A program made the translations under genes and the position numbers. The notes below the pieces were generated by a model that worked only from the letters and a program-made list of their open reading frames with translations, was not told where the DNA came from and ran no database searches. A DNA stretch of 64,000 nt from Cunninghamia lanceolata (lineage: Eukaryota > Streptophyta > Pinopsida > Cupressales > Cupressaceae): assembly GCA_027924645.1 (NCBI GenBank), contig BSBN01000334.1:7186501-7250500 (forward strand), in the 5' to 3' direction. Of this stretch, positions 12,575 through 21,511 are shown in pieces; the stretch's first letter is position 1, and the number at the start of each line of letters is the position of its first letter.

Positions 12575-14627
12575 TCAGGTATGATCATCACTCAAGTTCA
12601 AATCTGAAAGAGGCCTCTTTCTTCCTCGTGAAATAGATGGATCTACCTCATGCTGTACGCAAGAGAAAAAAACTTGCAATCAGATTTAAAAATTTTAAAA
12701 ATGACATATGAAATTAAATATTTAAATGTAGGCTTTAAAGTGTGCATTTAAATTACCGTGCAATCATGCTCATCTACTCCCACATTTTGATGTGCATGTG
12801 GTATAGTTGTTTCATCTTCTTGACCAAAAGTTTGACCTGCTAATTGCTAGAATTTCAAATAAAGCAAGTTTGAAATAAGTTAGAAATTATTTAGCATATA
12901 AAGACCTAGAAATTGCACATAGAAAATTTAGTAAAGTTTAGGACCTCAAAATGTGTAGATGGCTCATGAAATTGTCCCTGACTAGCAACCTGACAAATAG
13001 TCTCACTCCTATCATCCTGCACTTACATATATATGGGTGCATATATAAATTTATATAAACTCAAAAAAGAAACTTAGTACAATTTTTTAAAACACACACC
13101 AGGGAATACTCAGGCATAACAGCTGATGATGGAGGATCAGTAGAAGAAACACGTGAGCCATGTAGTCAGTTAGACATGGGAACTACCACATGACCTAAGC
13201 CTCATTGCAATAGTAGTGTTTCACATACATGTACATATAGTTATTTATTTATTTATACACTTGTTAATTTAAAATATAATATTGATAAGTTTCAAGAAGA
13301 AAATTTATACTAGAATTAGATACATATGGTTTTAGGGTTAAGATATATTGGTTTACCCCGTAAGGTGTGCCAATCTCTACAGTTGTCGATGCAAAACTCA
13401 ATGCATCAAATTGTGATGTGGCCCTAGAGCGACTTGAGATTTATACAACAAATAGTTCACAATTATATATTAATTCATTAAATTATTTATATAAATTTTG
13501 ATACGTTCAAATTATGCACTTGAAATATTTAATAAAATGTGGTCAATGTACCTATGTAGGATTATCATCTGAATATAGTAGATCCAAGTATGACTCCACT
13601 TCTACTGTAGCTGCATCTGATGTGGATGTAGGAGTAGGACCATAACATGGTTGATTGCAATTTGTACACAAATGTGCTCCTGACATGCATGAGGCTCTAT
13701 GATGAGATGCATAGACTCCTCCATGATGCTCTCCACCACTGAATTCATCTGCCATGTGGGTAGCCTGTCCAGTGAGATTGCCTGAGAGTCTACTCAATCC
13801 TCCTAATGTCGACAACACTACCTGGTACTGAATAGGTGCAGGAATCGTGGGCAAAATAGGAGCAACCATAGGAGTAGGAGGAATGGGTCTTTTGGGTTCA
13901 ACTCGTGCCCCTAGTCTGTGTTGTGGCATGCCATGACCAACACCCTGAAATTCTCTCATATCAAAATAATTGAGTTTTTGACCCAACTGAAACTCCACCC
14001 ATAATTTTCTCAAAAAATATAGTAGTACCTCACAATTAGCATGTGGTGGCTGATCAAACACCATCCACCACTGAGCCCAAAAATGTCTTGAAATTGCCTC
14101 ATGCGTACACCACTTAATTGATATTCTTTTTTTTTGTTGTAGCTATAGGTTGATTTTTTTTGGGTGACGAAAAAATGGGGCTAATATTTGTTTTGTTATG
14201 TGGAGGTCATGGATGTCTTTATATGAAAGACCATCTGCATAGAATTGCCTCCTCTCCTCCTGCCAAAGGTGAAATCTATTTGGATCTGCATTGATAGACC
14301 TAATAGAATCATTAATGGTTTGCATCGAATATGCAAACTGAACCACATGAGGAGGCCTCAAGTGAGGTTGATTATTAATCAAATTAATGTTCTCCTTAAT
14401 TGCATTAATATTTTCATTAATGTTTTTCCATAATTGGGCCTCATCAAGTGGAGGGGTGGGGGGTTTTGAGGTGGAGGGGATGGGGGGTTTTGAGGTGGAG
14501 GGTGTGGGGGATTTTGAGGTGGATCACGGGGTGGGGGGTTTTCATAAAGAATGTCATCTATTAAAAATTCATCGAGACTCTGGCCATCCATTAGATGTCT
14601 CCTACAAATTTCCAAATATCTATCCAT
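12575..14627 (-). pseudogene. Element B accessory gene: multi-exon, proline-rich, nuclear-type tail
   Basis: A minus-strand spliced gene I do not recognise. The first exon starts at ATG 14,627 and runs to 13,552: a PPPQNPP repeat tract (about 14,440-14,550), a segment with LWQEERRQFYADGLSY, a tryptophan-rich stretch (HFWAQWWMVFDQPP), then a Gly/His region with CTNCNQPC. Further exons inferred from coding frame and splice sites: about 13,357-13,435, about 13,100-13,190, 12,945-13,016, 12,757-12,846 and 12,575-12,652. The last three junctions all keep phase 0, and the product ends in a basic tail (SRGRKRPLSDLNLSDDHT) resembling a nuclear localisation signal. Damage: a frameshift near 14,390-14,440, a TAG in the linker near 14,143, a TGA near 13,165, and TAG just before the first donor. 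By analogy with two-gene transposons it may be a DNA-binding or regulatory partner of the transposase (inference). Confidence 0.65.
14440..14550 (-). repeat. Proline-rich coding repeat (PPPQNPP)
   Basis: Three to four repeats of about 27-30 bp encode PPPQNPP units on the minus strand. The G-rich plus strand here (GGAGGGGTGGGGGG) is also where the reading frame shifts, as expected for slippage in a homopurine run. Confidence 0.8.
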
Positions 14628-14865
14628 ATAAAAAACTTACAAATGTATAATTTCACAAATATATACATATTGAAAACTTACAAACAAATATCTATAAATT
14701 TAAACTTAATCTAATAGATCTATAAATGAAAGTTTAAAATATCCATGAATTTAGAGAGCAAGTAATACTTGAAAATTAAACATGCACAAGTTTATCATAT
14801 AATATGATCAAATGATGATGCCTCAACCCTAAATATATCTTGTATACCCTTATTTAAACCATTTG

Positions 14866-16640
14866 AGTCCATTTGTAGTGGTAACCATCTCCTACAAGTG
14901 CATCTAAATCCTTGTATTTATAGTTTACTATTTCCTAATCCGGTGCATAAATTTCTATTTCCATTGTCTTGTTTGTTTAACTATCATTGATTATTTCTGT
15001 TGATCATTTATCACATTAAATCTAACCCTTTGATCATTTATCACATTATTTGGACTTCTATTTTTGTATGAAAATATATAAAATAGGCCTCCCTCTCCAA
15101 AATGTGAAGTTTCCACTTGATTGCTATTTTGGAGCCATCTTTCTTGAATAAGTGTAGGAATGTTAGTGTTTACTATATTTGTTGGTTTTAACTCCATTCT
15201 TCCTCTATTATACATTTTATCTTCCCTTTTCAAACCCACATTTCTTCTCCTTACCTCTTTCTAAACCATTTTCTTTCCTCAATTTCATTTTAGATTCTCA
15301 TTTCTACTTTATTTTTCATCAAGTATCTTCCATATTATTTCTTTTCTTCTCCCATATTAGTCCTCTCTATATCCATATTATTCCTCTTTACTTTTTTTCA
15401 TTGAGTCTTATTTTTCCATCTCCTAAATTCCCTCTTTCTCCTTCAAACCTTGGTTTACCTAGCTTTAGTTTTTCATACCAATGTCTCCTTAAATTAATCC
15501 AACATTTCCCTAAAATATTATATTCTCCTTCCTACTTCATTCTTCTTTAACCATTCTTTAGAGGTTTTCTTCTATAGAATTGGTATTTATAGATAAAATA
15601 TGGAATAGTTAGAAAAAATCTCACAAATTACCAAGAGGAAGTTATGCAAAAAATCATAAGACATGAAGCTATGTCTAAATTTTTAGATCATTTTCACATA
15701 GTGGACAAGGTTACCTTCTAGGTCCTAGTCATACACCAAGGTACTAGGAGAGGGCCATGTGACACCCAAGGTGTCACTCTACCTAACAACCTTGTCCTAT
15801 CATTATTTTTCTCAAAATTATAATGGAAACATTTTGACACCTTATATAGTCCAAATTTAAAAGTGCATGATAGCCCATGCCAAGTGTATTCTTCCCATTT
15901 CTCTATTATCCTACTTCTAGCTTAGTTAAGCTCAATTGTGACATATTTTACTATTTTGCACCATCTTCTACTTTTTGTCTTGATTGGTTTCTAGATAGAG
16001 AAGTTATTAGTAGACTATTCTAAACACACCCAAAATTTTATTAGTTAATGTTTATTTTGAGTCCATTTGTAGTGGTAACCATCTCCTACAAGTGCATCTA
16101 AACCCTTGTATTTATAGTTTACTTTTTCCTAATCTGGTGTGAATTTCTATTTCCATTGTCTTGTTTGTTTAACTATCATTGATTATTTCCTTTGATCATT
16201 TATCACATTATTTATCACAATTTAAAAGTGCATGATAGCCCATGCCAAGTGTATTCTTCCCATTTCTCTATTATCCTACTTCTAGCTTAGTTAAGCTCAA
16301 TTGTGACATATTTTACTATTTTGCACCATCTTCTACTTTTTGTCTTGATTAGTTTCTAGATAGAGAAGTTATTAGTAGACTATTCTAAACACACCCAAAA
16401 ATTTATTAGTTAATGTTTATTTTGAGTCCATTCAAGTAGTGGTAACCATCTCCTACAAGTGCATCTAAACCCTTGTATTTATAGTTTACTATTTCCTAAT
16501 CTAGTGTGAATTTCTATTTCCATTGTCTCAAGTTTGTTTAACTATCATTGATTTTTTCCTTTGATCATTTCCTTTGATCATTTATCACATTATTTATCAC
16601 ATTAAATCTAACCCTTTGATCATTTATCACATTAAATGAA
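14866..16640. repeat. Three copies of a ~150-bp unit plus a 367-bp tandem duplication
   Basis: The unit containing GTGGTAACCATCTCCTACAA and GTTTAACTATCATTGATT occurs at about 14,866-15,050, 16,052-16,205 and 16,421-16,640. Between the second and third copies, the block beginning TTTAAAAGTGCATGATAGCC at about 15,855 recurs at about 16,222 (offset near 367 bp). Non-coding. Confidence 0.8.
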
Positions 16641-18117
16641 ATTAAACATAATGAGATTGATATTTCATGAGATGTAAGAGTTCTAATGCATGGTTTAACC
16701 CTCTATCTCTTCCATTCAATCACACCACCATTTTCCTAAGTGATTGCTTTACCTTCAAAATTTGAACAACCATGATAATCTTGTGAAGGAAAGATTTAGG
16801 AAGGACAAAGGTGGCTTTTTCACATAAGATGGGGTATGCATGCTTGTGTACATCTCATTGTGAGGTCTTGTAGGTTTATTCATGGTTTCTAACAACTTAT
16901 TCATATTTCTTCATTTCTTTTTAATTATCCTATTAGAGAGACCTCAAGGATCACCCTCCATGGTTCTGCAAATCTTGAAAAAGAAGAGGGGATACCATAC
17001 CCTATGACTTGGCTCAAATTTGTTCTCTCCTTGTCGATGTTTCATATTCTCTACTTGAGATCTATTTTATTCCCCTTTTCTTAGTTTGAGTAATATTTCT
17101 AGAAGAGAGGGATTATATTTTTAGTAGCAAATAAAATCTAAAGATACATCAAATTTACATGCTTTTGTAGGAGAAATACATACACAAGACAACTTGAATC
17201 TCATTAAGACAAATGCTTGGACTAAAAGCCTAATCAAACAAACATGAAACTTCAGTGTATAATATTTCCAATCACTTGTCAATGTAGGGTTTACCAAAGC
17301 AATAAGGCACATAAGAAACATAAAAATTTGCACTTTGGGGCATGGACCAACAACCTCCTAGGTCTAACCCCATGCAACTAGAGTAATATGCAAGGGCTCA
17401 TCACTAAAGATTAGACTAGGCTAGTAATGACATGATAGATGGGTATGCATGTAGATGAGTTAATAAATTTTGAAGAATGTATTTCTTTTCAATGTGGCTC
17501 ATGTTAAGCTAACTCTTTAGAACTCAACACTTGATGAATGAAAACATGAAAGATCCACCTACAAGCCTATAGGAATCAAAAGTGGGATTTGATATTAGGA
17601 AAGTGAGATGAGAAATACAAGCATGGACAAATCATGGAATTCTACATAGCATAAGGTAATAAATACAAATAATGTTAGTAAGAATAATGATAATAGAAAT
17701 GTGGATAATGAAAGTGGTTACAATGGAATTAATAGGAGGAAAAGAATGCTTAAAGTGGTGAGAATCTAAGAGATGGAGAACTGTGTAGTCAATGGGCATG
17801 GCATGGGATTCAAATGAAACTATGGGATCCTCAAAAGCAATAACAGTTGTAGAGTTCATAAATGGAATACTAGTAAATGATGATGAAGATATATATAGTA
17901 AAGTAATTATAAGATATTTTTATTAGTAGTTTGCATTTTTAGGAGGATGGAAGAGTGGCTTGTTTGGAATTTCAAGTCAATTCAATATAAAATTTTGTTT
18001 GACCACAACAATTCAATTCATAAAGCTTCTTTTGAATGCTATTACATTCCTATTAGGATTCATTGAAAAGTTGAATGCATTCAAATCATACTCACACAAA
18101 ATTAAATCTTTATAATT

Positions 18118-18430
18118 TGGTTTTTTAGGCTTTATAGTTATGTTTTTAGGGTTTGCAGTACATCATGGTTTTAGGGTTTATAATTTGGTTTTTAGAGTTT
18201 GCAGTACAATATAGTTTGGGTTTTTAGAGTTTGCAGTACAACATGGTTTTAGGGTTTATAATTTGGTTTTTTAGGGTTTATAGTTTAGGTTTTTAGGGTT
18301 TGCAGTACAACATGGTTTTAGGGTTTATATTTTGGTTTTTTAGGGTTTATAGTTTAGGTTTTTTAGGGTTTGCAGTAACATGGTTTTAGGGTTTGCAGTA
18401 ACATAGTTTTAAGGTTTGCAGTAACATACA
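18118..18430. repeat. Degenerate array with TTTAGGG-like cores
   Basis: About ten imperfect units of the type GGTTTTTTAGGGTTTATAG and GGTTTGCAGTACAACATGG follow one another. TTTAGGG is the plant telomere unit, but here the cores are separated by other sequence, so this is an interstitial satellite-like array inside element B and not telomeric DNA. Confidence 0.8.
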
Positions 18431-18731
18431 CTCACAAAAAAATCATAAAAATCTAATAACAAGTAAAACCCTAGTTTTCATTTTAATCCTACAATCACAA
18501 AAAAAAATCTAAAACAAGCTAAAAACTAGCAAAGAACCAACTTGGAGGAGCTCAGTAGTGACGAGGTGGCGAGAGGAGGTGACAGGGCAAAAAAATCTTT
18601 GGTGTTGTGCTCATTTAGCCTTCAACAATGCGTACCTGTTCTAAGCCTTCCACTATTACTGTCATTGTCGGCTGGAGTGGAAGAAAATGAGCCCGCAGGG
18701 CTATTTTTAAAAAATATATACTTTTTTGAAA

Positions 18732-18849
18732 ATGGGTACCCATTTAGTAACGCACACCCGAAGCTAAATGGGTACCCATTTAGGCTCAGGTGCACGTTAC
18801 TAAATGGGTACCCGTTTAGGTTCGGGCACCCGTTCAGGTTCGGGCACCC
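18732..18849. repeat. Right subterminal repeats (AATGGGTACCCATTT type)
   Basis: Three GGTACC-centred near-palindromes (AAATGGGTACCCATTTAG and variants) are followed by related half-units (GGGCACCCGTTCAGGTTCG, GGGCACCCATTC). The last ends about 65 bp from the element edge. They share the GGGTACCCGTT/ATT core with the left cluster at 4851-4915. Confidence 0.8.
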
Positions 18850-18914
18850 ATTCCTGTCGGCAATTTTTTTTCCTGTGCGACTTCCCCTACATGTGGACCG
18901 AGTTTCTTACTTTT

Positions 18915-18925
18915 GTCCACTTTCT
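18915..18925. repeat. Target site duplication of element B, right copy
   Basis: GTCCACTTTCT, identical to 3982-3992. On the minus strand the element A coding sequence runs into this copy (…EGIESG) and resumes directly after the left copy (PNFLH…LGEKYPFLQEF). Confidence 0.88.
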
Positions 18926-20336
18926 ATTCCTTCCTATGCTTGTTCCATTTTGACTGCAAACAACTGACAACCTTTCCATCTAACCCTTTTCAATTGCTTG
19001 GCAGAGATAGGTCTGATTTTAACTTCTCTTTGAATCCCTTGGAATTGGATCTGATTTCCCAAATCATCTAAGCATTCAACTATTTTTGAAAAATAGTCAA
19101 CCTTAGCTCTATGCTTCCATAACCAACTCATTCCTCGGATTACATCATAGGAACCTAAGGGAGCTATATATAGGTTTACTTCAATCAAGAAACTAGGGAG
19201 ATCAATCTTGGCTTCAAACAAACATTGCTCACTTGAGCCTTTGATTGGTTAGCATATTCTACTAACCTAGGTTTAGACATGTACCCAACTTTTCTAGGAA
19301 ATTTATTCAAAATTGTAGGAGAAACAAAGTTTTCAGTGGCTTCTATATCAATCAAAATACATATAGGGACTCCAAACAAAGTAACTGTCATCTCAATGGG
19401 TGTGATTTGATACTTTGTTTGACGATTGTCGAGAGCTGTATGAATCGTTTACTTGAATGCTTCTTGCTTAGTAGGTAGTGCAGTACCTCTTTGTTGACCA
19501 TTTTGATTCTTGTTTGGGCAACTATTTGCATAATGGTCACCCCCACAAGTAAAGCATCCTCTAATGGGTCCTTTCTTATCTGAAGTCTTCCCATTGTTAT
19601 TCTCATTCCTTTTGTAGTTACCATTCTTCTTCTTTTTACTAGATCCACCCTTGTTCTTCTAAGATCCTTTATCTTTTCTCTTGTTATCATATCTCTTTTC
19701 ATATCTTTTCTTGTATGGTTGATTGTTAGGAGTTCCGTTAAACCTCTTGTGGCTTCTATCATGATAAGCCAGGATGAATTTCAACTTTTTCTCTTGCTTG
19801 ATCACCTTCTCATACACTTGATCCATTGTTGTGGGACCATGCACGTCCACTTCACCACCAATTTGACCATTTAAACCCATGCTAAATTTTCTGATCTTGA
19901 ATCTCTCATCCTTTTGATACTGTGCAACATACTTCAAGAGTCGAGTGAATTTTTCTCCATATTCCACCATTGTCATATCTCCTTGACAAAGATTCTAAAA
20001 ATCAGTCAGTTTCTTATCAAAATAGAGTTGTGGTAACCATCTCTTGCAAAAGAGTTCCACAAACTCATCCCAAGTTATCCTTAGAGAGCTTAAATTCAAT
20101 TCCATCTTCTTATTCATCCACTAGGTGGATGCTTCTCCTACCAGTTGGAATGCTCCCCAAACTACCTTGGTTACTTCTAAGTAATTTCTTATCTCAAAAT
20201 ATTTTTCCATTTCTATTATCCAAGATTCTGCAGTATCTCCAGTCTCTGTCCCATCAAATTTTTGTGGAGTAACATTCTTTGTATCCTTTGAGAGCTCTGA
20301 AGTCAATCTATCCCTTGCCTCTTTATGAGGTTTCCA
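18926..20336 (-). pseudogene. gag-pro: Element A gag and protease
   Basis: The 5' part of the element A polyprotein, minus strand. It opens with a gag domain (QKFDGTETGDTAESWIIEME, about 20,180-20,250; TWDEFVELFCKRWLP, about 20,030-20,075; TMVEYGEKFTRLLKYV, about 19,930-19,976), a basic tail, then a CX2CX4HX4C zinc knuckle (CFTCGGDHYANSC, about 19,517-19,557). The aspartic protease follows near 19,340-19,390, where the usual DSG reads DIE (LIDIEATENFVSP), so the catalytic context is lost. The last part (RPISAKQLKRVRWKGCQLF) is the protease-RT linker and breaks at element B. In-frame stops include TAG codons near 20,121 and 19,994; frames also shift near 19,390 and 19,660-19,760. Confidence 0.9.
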
Positions 20337-21511
20337 TGGCTCAGGCACTACTCCTATAGAGTCACCTTACTTCACACCTCCACTTTGTTTCAGTTGCAAA
20401 CTTTAATGAATGCATAATAGTCCATAATGATTTAGTCTTAACCGAAACCAAGTTTTAAGAAAAGTTCCCACATGTCGATGGGAGATAGCCATTCCACGGC
20501 TTGTCGGTTGTGGTGGTTAATACAATAGTCCTCCTCTTTTGGATGAGGATGACACATCACTTTAAACATTAGCGATCATTAAATGATACCTAATAAGTGG
20601 TTCAATCCACCACTAATATTATTGAAGACTCTCCTAAATGTAAGCCTTCGGCTACTCAAGAATAACATTATTGACTCCTATGAGGTATTATCCTCATTTG
20701 ATTCATATGCATTTACATATTTGATTACATTAAATATGATTCACATAACATCGCCTCTATATTAGATAGTTATGATTTAATCATTAAAATGACAATATTT
20801 AAACAAAGGATTATGGATATTGTGAATGGGTTGAGCTTGTATCCCCATCACAATCCATCGACAATATTCACGTCTTCTTAACTCGACGAAAACGTCGTAA
20901 CGTTAAGATTCATTTATAACACCTCAAGAGACTTAATAATAATAAGAGAACCATTTTACAACAATAATATCATAATTTTTTTTATGTTAAACATAAATGG
21001 TCATGGTTCACACACAAATGATGTTGTTTACATTACTAATGACTATGACAACTTACTATGACTTACAAAGATTCACAAGGTATCGATGACCTATCAATTG
21101 GATTCAAAAGTAAACTAACAAGACAAGACTTACCTCTTACGACACATTGGTTCACATTTTCGTTAAACACTAATACTCAATTTGGCAAATAAACCACTCA
21201 TAACCCAAGATCTATATCTCTCTCCTTGAAAGATACTCTCTCTTTTCTCCGAGAGTCATCTAAAAACTTACAATCTTGTATCAAACTTGTTACCAAACAA
21301 ATTATGATAAGTGCATCATTATTCAAATAATAAATCAAATCTCATAATGCAAATATTAAATCGATAATAACATAATCATTTCCATGATTTCATAAATGAC
21401 AGTGAATATAACTCATATCTTTCCTTGTCATTCATTTAAACATCATAATAAATTTACTTATGTCCAAGTAAAAGTAAAAAGTATAGCAAGACAGAAATTG
21501 GGGATGTACCA
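20337..21511 (-). repeat. 5' LTR of element A
   Basis: Direct repeat of 31-1207. On the minus strand it begins TGGTACATCC (TG retained) and ends GAGCCA next to TGGAAACCTC, which begins with the TGG expected of a primer site but which I cannot match to a tRNA. Flank to the right (CTTAG) does not match the left flank of the other LTR. Confidence 0.85.

Larger units (their letters stand above)
14628..18731. other. Right-hand non-coding part of element B
   Basis: About 4.1 kb with no recognised gene. It should hold the promoter of the minus-strand accessory gene just right of 14,627. It also contains the dispersed and tandem repeats at 14,866-16,640 and the TTTAGGG-like array at 18,118-18,430. 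The remainder (about 16,650-18,100) shows nothing I can identify. Confidence 0.6.
3993..18914. mobile_element. Element B: 14.9-kb two-gene DNA transposon, superfamily not recognised
   Basis: Bounded by the 11-bp duplication GTCCACTTTCT. It carries a spliced transposase-like pseudogene on the plus strand (5303-8454) and a multi-exon accessory gene on the minus strand (14,627-12,575), the two converging. Palindromic GGTACC-centred repeats lie near both ends (4851-4915 and 18,732-18,849). No LTRs, no reverse transcriptase and no poly-A tail are seen. Terminal inverted repeats are weak at best: the left end has GGCCAAAAAGTGGAAG and the reverse complement of the right end begins AAAAGTAAGAAAC, sharing only AAAAGT plus purines. 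Duplications of 9-11 bp are typical of Mutator-like elements, but the transposase motifs do not look like MURA to me, so I leave the superfamily open. Confidence 0.8.

Noticed and set aside
15179..15550. 123-residue Phe/Ser/Leu-rich plus-strand frame
   Set aside because: Produced by a CT-rich stretch with biased composition; nothing conserved around it.
18118..18430. Telomere or sub-telomere
   Set aside because: TTTAGGG cores are degenerate and interrupted, and the array lies inside a bounded transposon.
3993..18914. Firm assignment of element B to Mutator-like elements
   Set aside because: The 11-bp duplication fits, but no long terminal inverted repeats and no MURA-type motif could be read.
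18542..18967. 141-residue plus-strand frame at the right end of element B
   Set aside because: It runs through the subterminal GGTACC repeats and out across the element border into element A, so it cannot be a real gene.
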